From the NCBI GenBank assembly GCA_017936375.1, contig JAGBFR010000051.1, positions 1-48,770 on the forward strand: a DNA stretch of 48,770 nucleotides, written 5' to 3'. How positions within the stretch are numbered: the first letter of the stretch is position 1; every line of letters begins with the position of its first letter. The DNA is from Clostridia bacterium. GTDB lineage: Bacteria > Bacillota > Clostridia > Christensenellales > Aristaeellaceae. The notes beneath the pieces are model-generated. The model was not told where the DNA came from, did not search any database, and was given only the letters and a program-made list of their open reading frames with translations. A program made the translations under genes and the position numbers. Shown piece by piece: positions 22,199 to 30,213 of the stretch.

Positions 22199-24025
22199 AT
22201 GCCGGGAAAGCTGCCCGTATACAAGGCGCGCGTGAAGCGGGATGCCGACGGCGCGCTCAAGGCGTCCTATAAGAAGAAGCCGGAAGGCGCCGCAAAGACC
22301 GGCGGCGCGGCGAAGACGGCAAAAACAGCCAAAGAGGAGCGCGTGAATCCTCTTTTCCTCTGGGAGGAGGAGCCCGCTGCGCGGCGTGCGGCGGCGAGAC
22401 GGACAAACGCCGCGAGGCTCAAACCGGATGACAGCAAAGAAAAGAAGCCGGCGAAACCGGCGGCCAAAACGGCAGCAAAGGCGCAGCCGAAGGCGAGCAA
22501 GCCAGAGGCCAGAAAAGAGCCGGCAAAGGCTGCAGCGGAAAAAAAGCCTGCGCAGAAGAAAGTTTCTCCCGCCAAATCCGTCTATAAGAGTGAGGACGGC
22601 AGGGCAAAGAGGAAAACAGCGCCCGCCGGGAAGCGGGAGATGGATAAAAAGCAGGAGACGGCACGCCGCACGGGGCGCATCCGCCCGGCGGAGGAAGCCG
22701 GCAGGGAGAAGCAGCGCCGCGATCGCCGCTCATTGAGAAACGAAAAGAAGAAGAAGGCCATGTTCCGCGACAGGAAGCTGGCTGTGAGCCGCAGCCCGGG
22801 CTTTGCGGTGACGGTCATCGCGCTGCTGACGGCGGCCTTTGAGGCGCTGGGTATGCTGCTGGCCGCCTCCGGCACGCCGGGCGTGCTGGACACGCGGGCG
22901 CTGACGATCCTCTGCGCCATCGTGCCGCTGGGGCTTGCGACCTCGGTGCTGCTGCCGCGCTTTCTGCCGGTGGAGCCGCTGCTGATGTCGCTGACCAATT
23001 TCCTCTGCGGGCTGGGCGTGGTGATCCTCTATACGGTATCGCCCGAGCGCGGCGCGCGGCAGGCGGCATTCTATGCGGTCGGTCTCGTGCTGATGCTGAT
23101 CATCAGCGGGATTGTCTCGCGCATACGCCGGTGGAAGGGGCTGACGGTGCTTTCGATGCTCCTTGGCATCGGCGCGCTGGTGCTGCCGCTGGCCTTCGGC
23201 GAATGGCAGGGCGGCGCGAAGAATTGGGTGACGCTGCCGCTGCTGGGCTCCTTCCAGCCCAGCGAGCTGGTCAAGCTCTCCATCGTATTGACGCTCGCCT
23301 ATTACTTCAGCGCGCACCGCACGGTGCTGCAGATGATGCCGGCGATCCTCTTTGCCGGGGCGTGCCTTGTGCTGCTGATGCTCCAGCGCGATCTGGGCAC
23401 GGCGCTGATCTACTACCTGACCACGCTGGTGCTCTTCTATGCCGCCTGCGGCAATGTGCCGCTGACGGTGCTGGGCCTCGGCGGCGGCGCGGGCGCAGCG
23501 GTAATGGGCTATCGGATGTTCGCGCATGTGAAGGTGCGCGTGGCCATGTGGCGCAATCCGTGGAGCGATCCGCTGGACAAGGGCTATCAGATCATCCAGG
23601 CGCTGCTGGCTATCGGCTCGGGCGGCCTGTTCGGCGTGGGCCTCGGGCAGGGTACGCCCGACATGATCCCCGCCTATCACAACGACTTTATCTTCGCCGT
23701 CATCTGTGAGCAGATGGGCCTCGTCTTTGGTTTCCTGACGATTGCGGTGTATCTGCTGATCATCATGCGCGGGGTGACGATCATCTCGCGCACGCGCCGC
23801 TCGTTTGATATGCTGCTGGGCTGCGGCGTGCTGGCGATGCTGGCGATTCAGACGTTCATGATCGTCGGCGGCGTGGTCAAGATGATCCCGCTGACGGGCG
23901 TGACGATGCCTTTCCTCAGCTATGGCGGCTCGTCTCTGCTCTCGTGTCTGGCGATGATGGGCATCCTGCACGGCGTGAGCGCGCGTGTGCAGGAGGATCT
24001 GGAGGACGACGTGTTCGGCGCGTGA
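22199..24025 (+). CDS. SEDS family peptidoglycan glycosyltransferase (FtsW/RodA/SpoVE) with a long basic N-terminal extension
   Basis: The 608-residue protein polymerises lipid II together with a class B PBP. Residues 1-195 are an Ala/Lys/Arg-rich, disordered cytoplasmic extension that is far from the usual short N-terminus. From about 200 on there are ten membrane helices with SEDS hallmarks: NWVTLPLLGSFQPSELVKLS, LMLQRDLGTALIYY, DKGYQIIQALLAIGSGGLFG, HNDFIFAVICEQMG and PLTGVTMPFLSYGGSSLL. GAGGAGG precedes ATG 22199. The next gene is a transpeptidase, its likely partner. RodA, FtsW and SpoVE roles cannot be told apart by sequence alone; the FHA/PBP context favours RodA. Confidence 0.9.
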   Translation: MPGKLPVYKARVKRDADGALKASYKKKPEGAAKTGGAAKTAKTAKEERVNPLFLWEEEPAARRAAARRTNAARLKPDDSKEKKPAKPAAKTAAKAQPKASKPEARKEPAKAAAEKKPAQKKVSPAKSVYKSEDGRAKRKTAPAGKREMDKKQETARRTGRIRPAEEAGREKQRRDRRSLRNEKKKKAMFRDRKLAVSRSPGFAVTVIALLTAAFEALGMLLAASGTPGVLDTRALTILCAIVPLGLATSVLLPRFLPVEPLLMSLTNFLCGLGVVILYTVSPERGARQAAFYAVGLVLMLIISGIVSRIRRWKGLTVLSMLLGIGALVLPLAFGEWQGGAKNWVTLPLLGSFQPSELVKLSIVLTLAYYFSAHRTVLQMMPAILFAGACLVLLMLQRDLGTALIYYLTTLVLFYAACGNVPLTVLGLGGGAGAAVMGYRMFAHVKVRVAMWRNPWSDPLDKGYQIIQALLAIGSGGLFGVGLGQGTPDMIPAYHNDFIFAVICEQMGLVFGFLTIAVYLLIIMRGVTIISRTRRSFDMLLGCGVLAMLAIQTFMIVGGVVKMIPLTGVTMPFLSYGGSSLLSCLAMMGILHGVSARVQEDLEDDVFGA

Positions 24026-24052
24026 GCGCCTTTTCCCGGGAGGTGAATTGAT

Positions 24053-25459
24053 ATCAAAGTCATCAGACGCCGGATCCGGCTGCTGCTTCTGCTGTGCCTG
24101 GCGCTTTACGGCGTCATGACGGCCTACTGCTGCTATTCGGTGTATTTCTACGGCGGCCGCTGGGTGGCCAATCCGCATAACCCGCGCATCAGCAGCCAGA
24201 AGAGCCATGTGGTCATGGGCACGGTCACCGACCGGGACGGCACGGTGCTGGCCTATACGGACGAGAGCGGCGCGCGCCGCTACCATGGCAGCCGCGCCAC
24301 GCGCATGGCGGTCTCTCAGGTCATCGGCGACAGCGGCGGCAAGGTCTCCACGGGCGTGGATACCTTCCACGCGCAGTACCTGCTGGGCTTCAAAGCCAGC
24401 ATCTTTGAGCGGCTGGCGGATGCCTTCACCGGCACGCCTCAGCGCGGCGACGACCTGCAGCTGACGATCTCCGAGCGGCTCACGCGCTATATCACCGAGG
24501 AATTTCCCGACGGCAAGCGGGGCGCGGCGGTCGTGCTCAATTATAAGACCGGCGAGGTGCTTTCGATGGTCTCGCTGCCGCAGTTTGACCCGACGGACGT
24601 GGAGAGCGCCCTCGGCGACGATGTGGCCGGCGCGCTCATCAACCGCGCGACGCAGGGCCTCTATCCGCCGGGCTCGACCTTCAAGATCGTGACCATGGCC
24701 TCCGCGCTGGAGAATCTGCCGGACCTCAATGATTTCGCCTTTGACTGCACGGGCTACTACCCGGTGGGCCATTACTCCGTGACGGAAAACAGCGCGCACG
24801 GCGTGCAGACGCTCAGCGAGGCGTTTGTCCATTCGTGCAACACGACCTTTGCCGCGCTCTCGCAGGATCTGGGCTACACCATGCTCGGCGAGACGGCGCA
24901 GAAGATGGGCTTTAACGAGAATTTCATGTTCGGCGATATGATCGTCTACAATTCCAGCTATCCCATCGACGATCTGAGCCCGGAGGATCTGGCGTGGTCC
25001 TCCATCGGTCAGGGCCGCGTGCTGGCCTCGCCCATGCACATGGCGCTCATCGCCTCGACGATCGCCAACGGCGGCGTATTCAATGAGCCGCGGCTCATCG
25101 GGCGCATCACCACCGCGCAGGGCGGGCAGAGGCCCCTGCCTGCGGCGGAGACGGGGCGCAGGATGATCTCCTCCTCTGCTGCCGCGCAGATCGAGAAGGA
25201 CATGATCCGCGTGGTCAAGTCCGGCACGGGCACGCGCGCCGCGCTGGGCAACGGCTACGTCGTCGCGGGCAAGACCGGCACCGCCGAGGCCAGCAACGAC
25301 AAGAGCGTCGAGGCGCATGCGTGGTTCGTCGGCTACATCACCAATGACAATGCGCCCTATGCCATCTGCGTGCTGGTGGAGAACGGCGGATCCGGCGGAT
25401 CCGTCGCTGCGCCGCTGGCGAGAAAGGCGCTGCAGAAGGCCATCAACCTCGGATTGTAA
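24053..25459 (+). CDS. Class B penicillin-binding protein (peptidoglycan transpeptidase), non-canonical start
   Basis: The protein of about 468 residues crosslinks peptidoglycan. It has one N-terminal helix (RRRIRLLLLLCLALYGVMTA), a short pedestal, and the transpeptidase motifs SxxK (PPGSTFK), SxN (HSCN) and KTG (AGKTGTAE). It follows the SEDS gene by 27 bases, so the two should form a synthase pair. The helix is encoded upstream of the first ATG (24116), and the frame is open only back to 24047, where a TGA precedes it; no ATG, GTG or TTG exists there. GGAGG at 24039-24043 is 9 bases before ATC 24053 (an ATT is at 24047, too close). Initiation at AUC/AUU, or a base error turning ATG into ATC, is inferred. 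Confidence 0.85.
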   Translation: MKVIRRRIRLLLLLCLALYGVMTAYCCYSVYFYGGRWVANPHNPRISSQKSHVVMGTVTDRDGTVLAYTDESGARRYHGSRATRMAVSQVIGDSGGKVSTGVDTFHAQYLLGFKASIFERLADAFTGTPQRGDDLQLTISERLTRYITEEFPDGKRGAAVVLNYKTGEVLSMVSLPQFDPTDVESALGDDVAGALINRATQGLYPPGSTFKIVTMASALENLPDLNDFAFDCTGYYPVGHYSVTENSAHGVQTLSEAFVHSCNTTFAALSQDLGYTMLGETAQKMGFNENFMFGDMIVYNSSYPIDDLSPEDLAWSSIGQGRVLASPMHMALIASTIANGGVFNEPRLIGRITTAQGGQRPLPAAETGRRMISSSAAAQIEKDMIRVVKSGTGTRAALGNGYVVAGKTGTAEASNDKSVEAHAWFVGYITNDNAPYAICVLVENGGSGGSVAAPLARKALQKAINLGL

Positions 25460-25530
25460 TCGTCATAGTCATCAATTCAATCGGCATCGTGATCAACGGC
25501 CCGTCTTTGGGCAGAAACAGGAGGCTACTC

Positions 25531-26637
25531 ATGCGCAATATCCGTACATGGATCGCTCTTTTCGCCGCGCTGCTGCTTGCCGCGCTCGCCGTGCCCGCCT
25601 CGGCGCAGACGATCAGCGTCTACTCGCCCTTCTCTCAGACGGACGCCTCGCACGAGGCCTATCTGCGCATGACGGCGCAGTGGCAGAGCGAGACGGGCCA
25701 CAAGGTCGACGACTATACCAGCGACATGGACGACACGTGGCTTGCGCTCCTGCGCGAGGGCGTGGAGAGCGGCACGGCGGACGTGGTGATCATGGCCCCG
25801 GGCTCCGGCTTTGACGCGGAGGAGCTGGTCACCGTGGAGGAACTCATGCAGGCTGCGCCGCAGATGGGTGTGCGCCGCTTTGCCTCCATGCGCGAGGCGG
25901 ACGGCAGCGTGCTGCTCACCCCGCTGCGCCTGAACTGGGAAGCGCTCTATGTCAATACGGACGTGCTGGCGCGCTATGGCCTTGCCGCGCCGAAGTCGTA
26001 TGAGGATCTGGTCGTCGTCTGCACGGTGCTCAGCCAGAACGGCGTCACCCCGATCGCCAACGCGCTGTGCGAGTGGTCGGAGATCGTGCTGGACTGCACG
26101 GCGCTCATCGGCGCGCCGGAGGCACAGTACGGCCTGCAGTCCTCGCTTGAGGGCGCGAAGGCGGTGCTGACCGCGCTCACGCAGGTCGGCGCGTTCGGCG
26201 CGGACCCGTGGAATGCGACGGACTTTGACATGCAGAACAGCTTCCTCGCCGGTCAGGCGGCGATGCGCTTTGACTCGGACTGGCTGTCCATGATGATCCC
26301 GCAGGAGCGGCAGGAGAATGTGCAGGTCGCCTCCCTCGCCGGGATGGACGGTCAGGCGCGCGGCATGGTCGTGGGCGTGCCGAGCCTCGGTCTCGCTGTG
26401 ACGAGGGATTGCTTCGAGGATCCGGCCCGGCGCGAGGCGGCGCTCAGCTTTGCCGCCATGCTGCTGGAGGAGCAGAATGCGGCGCAGATCGCGGCCTGCA
26501 CGGGCGGCGCGCTGGGGCAGAGCATCGGTCTGCTGACGAGCGGCGCGCAGGACTGCACGGGCCTTCTGTATGATCTCATTCCCGATCAGTTTATTGCCTG
26601 GTCGGACAGCGTGATTGCCGCGCTGATGAGCCTGTAA
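25531..26637 (+). CDS. Extracellular solute-binding protein, family 1 (orphan)
   Basis: The 368-residue protein has a signal peptide (MRNIRTWIALFAALLLAALAVPASA, cleaved after ASA) and no lipobox cysteine. The remainder has the two-lobe layout of ABC sugar-type binding proteins: TISVYSPFS at strand 1, ADVVIMAPGSGFDAEELV, LRLNWEALYVNTDVLARYGL (the hinge block common in this family), AAMRFDSDWLSMMI and the closing LSFAAMLLEEQNAAQI. AGGAGG precedes ATG 25531. No permease or ATPase is nearby, so it may serve a distant transporter or act as a receptor for another system. Free secretion from a Gram-positive cell would be unusual without an anchor. The ligand is unknown. Confidence 0.75.
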   Translation: MRNIRTWIALFAALLLAALAVPASAQTISVYSPFSQTDASHEAYLRMTAQWQSETGHKVDDYTSDMDDTWLALLREGVESGTADVVIMAPGSGFDAEELVTVEELMQAAPQMGVRRFASMREADGSVLLTPLRLNWEALYVNTDVLARYGLAAPKSYEDLVVVCTVLSQNGVTPIANALCEWSEIVLDCTALIGAPEAQYGLQSSLEGAKAVLTALTQVGAFGADPWNATDFDMQNSFLAGQAAMRFDSDWLSMMIPQERQENVQVASLAGMDGQARGMVVGVPSLGLAVTRDCFEDPARREAALSFAAMLLEEQNAAQIAACTGGALGQSIGLLTSGAQDCTGLLYDLIPDQFIAWSDSVIAALMSL

Positions 26638-26647
26638 ATGAATCATG

Positions 26648-26679
26648 AAGGGCGCTGCCGGTGTTCCGGCGGCGCCCTT
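26648..26679 (+). terminator. Hairpin after the solute-binding protein gene
   Basis: AAGGGCGCTGCCGG and CCGGCGGCGCCCTT pair (one T-G) around a TGTT loop; the downstream tail is only weakly T-rich. Confidence 0.6.
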
Positions 26680-26730
26680 ACTGCTTACACGATACGGCTT
26701 TCTGCTATATTGGGAAGCTGTCTGTTTGAG

Positions 26731-26788
26731 AACCTCATCCGTCATGCCTTCGGCATGCCACCTTCCCCTCCCAGGGGAAGGCTTTTGG
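26731..26788 (+). repeat. Two-hairpin REP-like repeat, copy 3
   Basis: The unit begins AACCTCATCCGTC, has a hairpin ATGCCTTCGGCAT, then CCTTCCCC/GGGGAAGG followed by CTTTTGG. It lies in the gap between the convergent solute-binding and RsfA-like genes, as copies 1 and 2 do between another convergent pair. Its first hairpin differs from the other copies in sequence but not in pairing. Confidence 0.8.
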
Positions 26789-26793
26789 ATTTG

Positions 26794-27684
26794 TTAGGTT
26801 TCTTGGTCGAACAGCTCCATCGCGCATTCCATGGCGGTCAATTGGCGCTGCGCCTGCTGGCAGAAATCCTGCGCGCCGCGTGCGCGCTTTGCGTCGGGCA
26901 GGGCGATGTAATCGCGCAGGAGGGCGGCCATCCCGCCCGCCTCGGCGAGGAGCTGCTGCGCGCGGGTCTGCTCGTCGTCCAGCGCGATGCGCAGCATGTC
27001 GCACTGCGCGCCCAGCCGGTCTGCGCGGCGCTGGGCATCGCTCTCCTGCGGGACGGTGGGCTGCTGTGCGCCCCGGCCTGCCTCGGCGAGGTCGAGCAGG
27101 TGATCAAGCGCGCGCATGAGCGCGGCGATCTGCGCGTCGCCCGTGCGCTCCGCCCTGCTCCGCAGGGCCTCCATGTCCGGCGCGGGCGTCTCCTGCTCCT
27201 CGGGCGCATAGGGGCTGACATACGGCGTGCCGCTGGCGGCGAGCTGCTGCATGATCTGGCGCACGAGCTCCGGGCGCGTGCGTACGGTGGAGCGGTATTT
27301 GTTCTGATAGCGCAGCATCTTTGTGCGGTCGCCGCCGGCGAGCTGGCGCACGCAGGCGCGCACGCTCATGCCCTGCGCCCGGGCGATGAGCACGCTGCGC
27401 ACGAGCTGCTCGACCTCCTGCCGGGTGAAGGTCTCAAACGGCAGGGCGCGCTCTGCCTCGGCCTCGCCGCCGGCGCGCAGCTGCGCATAGTAGAAATTGC
27501 GGATGCTGTTGGGTTTGCGCCCGAGCTCGTCGCTCAGCCGGTCAAAGACGCTGCGCAGCGATTCTCCTGCGCGTGCGGCCTCTTCCACGCCATGCTCCAG
27601 CGCGGCGATCTCCTGCGGCTTCCAGCCGCCGTGCGGGCCGCGGACAGGGCGCTGCGGGCGCGGGTTTTCCAAGGACATTTCCAT
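26794..27684 (-). CDS. RsfA/Myb-like DNA-binding protein
   Basis: The 296-residue product has an N-terminal SANT/Myb-like helix-turn-helix (GGWKPQEIAALEHGVEEAA, then LGRKPNSIRNFYYAQLR, residues about 14-65) as in RsfA-type sporulation regulators of Bacillus, followed by a middle basic region with another helical segment (FTRQEVEQLVRSVLIARAQG) and a C-terminal coiled coil from about residue 165. I chose ATG 27684, because AGGAGGG is 9 bases upstream; the frame stays open to 27960 without a ribosome binding site and with non-coding-like composition. In Bacillus RsfA modulates sigma-F genes in the forespore; a sporulation role here is an inference from family resemblance only. Confidence 0.65.
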   Translation of the reverse strand: MEMSLENPRPQRPVRGPHGGWKPQEIAALEHGVEEAARAGESLRSVFDRLSDELGRKPNSIRNFYYAQLRAGGEAEAERALPFETFTRQEVEQLVRSVLIARAQGMSVRACVRQLAGGDRTKMLRYQNKYRSTVRTRPELVRQIMQQLAASGTPYVSPYAPEEQETPAPDMEALRSRAERTGDAQIAALMRALDHLLDLAEAGRGAQQPTVPQESDAQRRADRLGAQCDMLRIALDDEQTRAQQLLAEAGGMAALLRDYIALPDAKRARGAQDFCQQAQRQLTAMECAMELFDQET

Positions 27685-27879
27685 ACTGACTGTCCCTCCT
27701 ATCATGATGATCCCGCGCAGAGCGCCGGGAAGAAAGCTGTCCCCGCGGGGGCGGGGCTGCCTTTGTATGACAGGTTGCGCACGATGCAGATGATTTATAC
27801 AATCTGTTGCCGCTGCCGTGCTTACCGGTATCAGTCTATGTGCCCGCCGCCCGGCGCATGACCTGTGACGCATAGGGCA

Positions 27880-27908
27880 TTGCCTGCCGGGCGAAGTTGC
27901 GCTATAAT
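27880..27908 (+). promoter_or_regulatory. Promoter of the apgM-like gene
   Basis: TTGCCT (27880-27885) and TATAAT (27903-27908) are 17 bases apart, giving a leader of about 50 nt. Confidence 0.75.
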
Positions 27909-27965
27909 ATAAAGAGCGGCTTTGTGCCGCAGTCATGATGTGATAACAGAGGAGGCGCATTCCCC

Positions 27966-29189
27966 ATGAAATATGTGCTGATTATCGGCGACGGCATCGC
28001 AGACGAGCCCGTGGAGCAGCTGGGCGGCAAGACCCCGCTCGCGGCGATGGATCTGCCGCAGATTAACCGCGTGGCCGGCGGCAGGCTCGGCCTGTGCCAG
28101 ACGGTGCCCGCGGGCGTCCCCGCCGGAAGCGATACGGCGATCCTCTCCATCTTTGGTTACGATCCGCGCACCTGCTATACCGGCCGCTCCGCGCTGGAGG
28201 CGGCGGGCATGGGCGTGATGCTCGAGCCGGGCGAGACGAGCCTGCGCGTCAATCTCTGCGCGCTGGAGGGCGAGTCCTTTGATACGGCGGTCATCCGCTC
28301 TCACAACGGCGGCAGCATCGAGGGCGATGAGGCCGTGGAGCTGATGGAGGATCTGCTGGCCGATCCGCGCTTTGCCTCTCTGGCGGCGGCGGTGGGCTTT
28401 AGCGTGCATGTCACCCCGACCTTCCGTCATATCGGCGTGATCGACGCGGCGCACAAGCCTGCGTCCTATCCCGTCTTCACCGAGCCGCACAATATTCTGG
28501 ATTCCGCGATCGCGCGCTATATGCCCAAGGGCGAGATGGGCCCGGAGATCACCGCGCTCATGCGCGCCTCCTTTGAGATCCTGCGCGATCATCCGGTCAA
28601 TCAGCGCCGCATCGCCGAGGGCAAGCTCCCGGCGAACTGCATCTGGCCGTGGGGCCCGGGCAGCGCGATGACGCTGACCTCCTTTGACGCGCTCTATCAC
28701 AAGCGCGGCAGCGCCGTGTCGGCTGTGCCGCTGGTATGGGGCATCGCCAATCTCTGCGGGGTGGAGACCCCGCGCGTGGAGGGCGCGACGGCGGAGCTGG
28801 ATACCAATTACGAGGGCAAGGTTGAGGCCGTGCTCGAGGCGCTGAGGGGCGGCGCGGATTTCTGCTGCGTGCACGTCGAAGCGCCGGACGAGTGCGCCCA
28901 CGCGGGCGACGTCGAGGGCAAGTGCGAGGCGCTGCGCAGGCTGGATGCGCGTGTGGTCGGCCCGCTGCTTGACCGCCTTGGCGAGGTCGATCCGGAGTAT
29001 CGCGTGCTGCTGCTCTCCGATCATCCGACGCTGCTGACCACCCGCGGCCATGACGGCAAGGCGATCCCCTTCGCCATCTATGACAGCCGTGAGCCGGGCG
29101 CGCCGCGCAAGTTTGACGAGGCGCACGCCGCCGCGACGGGCGATTTCCTCGCCGAGGGGCCAATGCTCCTGCGCGCGCTCTTCGCCTGA
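27966..29189 (+). CDS. apgM: Archaeal-type cofactor-independent phosphoglycerate mutase homologue (ApgM/proposed homoserine kinase family)
   Basis: The 407-residue alkaline-phosphatase-superfamily enzyme has the N-terminal metal block VLIIGDGIADEPV, the catalytic serine in PAGSDTAILSIFGYDP (near residue 60), RHIGVIDA, and C-terminal metal ligands in HVEAPDECAHAGD and LLSDHPT. In archaea the family interconverts 3- and 2-phosphoglycerate. In Clostridia and others close relatives have been proposed as alternative homoserine kinases where ThrB is missing, so this gene need not be glycolytic, all the more as gpmI is present at 8108. GGAGG precedes the ATG. It has its own promoter; the LCP gene follows after 118 bases. 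Confidence 0.8.
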   Translation: MKYVLIIGDGIADEPVEQLGGKTPLAAMDLPQINRVAGGRLGLCQTVPAGVPAGSDTAILSIFGYDPRTCYTGRSALEAAGMGVMLEPGETSLRVNLCALEGESFDTAVIRSHNGGSIEGDEAVELMEDLLADPRFASLAAAVGFSVHVTPTFRHIGVIDAAHKPASYPVFTEPHNILDSAIARYMPKGEMGPEITALMRASFEILRDHPVNQRRIAEGKLPANCIWPWGPGSAMTLTSFDALYHKRGSAVSAVPLVWGIANLCGVETPRVEGATAELDTNYEGKVEAVLEALRGGADFCCVHVEAPDECAHAGDVEGKCEALRRLDARVVGPLLDRLGEVDPEYRVLLLSDHPTLLTTRGHDGKAIPFAIYDSREPGAPRKFDEAHAAATGDFLAEGPMLLRALFA

Positions 29190-29307
29190 CCGGACGGAAA
29201 AATCTGCCACAGACGGCGCGCGCCGGGGATAAAACCGGCCTGATGATCCGTCATATACCCAAAGAAAGCCGCCCACGGGCGGACCTGCAAGACATGCGGA
29301 GGACCTT

Positions 29308-30171
29308 ATGCTGAAACGGTTATTTGCGATCCTGCTGACGGCGCTGCTCGTCTGCGGCTTTTCCGCCGCCTGCGCACAGGAGAATACGGGGATCAAGCAC
29401 TATCTCCTGCTGGGCGAGGACGGCTATGCGGACGATATCGTTGACGACGCGAGGACGGATACCATCGTCATCGTGTCGCTGGATGAGACGTACAACCGCG
29501 TCATCATGACCTCCGTGCTGCGCGACAGCAAGATCACCAATCCCAAGGGCAATGCGACGAAGGCCAACCTGCTCTACAAGTATTACGGCTTTGAGGGCGT
29601 GGAGGCATGCCTGGAGCGCGAACTGGGCATTGAGATCGAGGGCTCCGTGCTGGTCAATTTTGAGAATGTGAAGCCCGTCATCGACGCGCTGGGCGGCGTG
29701 GATATCGTCATTGACGAGAATGAATTCATCGCCATCCGCAAGATTCTTCGCGGGCGCGACCCCAACATGCCCGAGGGGCCGGGGCTTGTGCATATGACCG
29801 GGCGCATTGCGCTGGCCTACATGCGCGACCGATCCTCCGGTCAGGGCGACTTCAGCCGAACGGAGCGCCAGCGCAAGGTGGTCAGCCAGCTGTTTGACAA
29901 GTGCCGCGATCTGTCGCTGATGGAGATCGTCGGCGTGTACAATCAGATTTCCGATGGGCTGAAGATGAATCTCGGCGCGATGGACATCCTCTCCGCGCTC
30001 AAGGCGGGCTATGGCCTCGTCGCGGGCGGCGCGGATTTTGTGGAATTCCATGTCCCGCAGAAGGGGACGTACTACTATGGCGAGGTTGCCGGTTCCTCCG
30101 CGCTCGACGTGCGCTGGGGGACGAACAAGACCCGCTTCCATGAGCTCATCAACAGCCCGACGGAGGAATGA
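29308..30171 (+). CDS. LytR-CpsA-Psr (LCP) family protein
   Basis: The 287-residue exported protein should transfer a polyprenyl-phosphate-linked glycopolymer onto peptidoglycan. A signal segment (residues 1-24, ending CGFSAACAQ) replaces the usual longer transmembrane anchor; SAAC could act as a lipobox. The LCP domain has the entry motif HYLLLGEDGYADD, an Asp-rich RTDTIVIVSLDE strand, the RDS block SVLRDSKI, and the conserved arginine cluster AYMRDRSSGQGDFSRTERQR. CGGAGGA precedes the ATG. The adjacent CapA-like gene supports an envelope polymer context. Confidence 0.88.
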   Translation: MLKRLFAILLTALLVCGFSAACAQENTGIKHYLLLGEDGYADDIVDDARTDTIVIVSLDETYNRVIMTSVLRDSKITNPKGNATKANLLYKYYGFEGVEACLERELGIEIEGSVLVNFENVKPVIDALGGVDIVIDENEFIAIRKILRGRDPNMPEGPGLVHMTGRIALAYMRDRSSGQGDFSRTERQRKVVSQLFDKCRDLSLMEIVGVYNQISDGLKMNLGAMDILSALKAGYGLVAGGADFVEFHVPQKGTYYYGEVAGSSALDVRWGTNKTRFHELINSPTEE

Positions 30172-30213
30172 CCGGCGGCTGAGCACGACCGACATACGAT
30201 AAGGACATGACCG

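Noticed and set aside
26794-27960. 388-residue version of the RsfA-like protein
   Set aside because: The first 92 residues overlap the apgM promoter region, lack a ribosome binding site and look non-coding; AGGAGGG supports the start at 27684.
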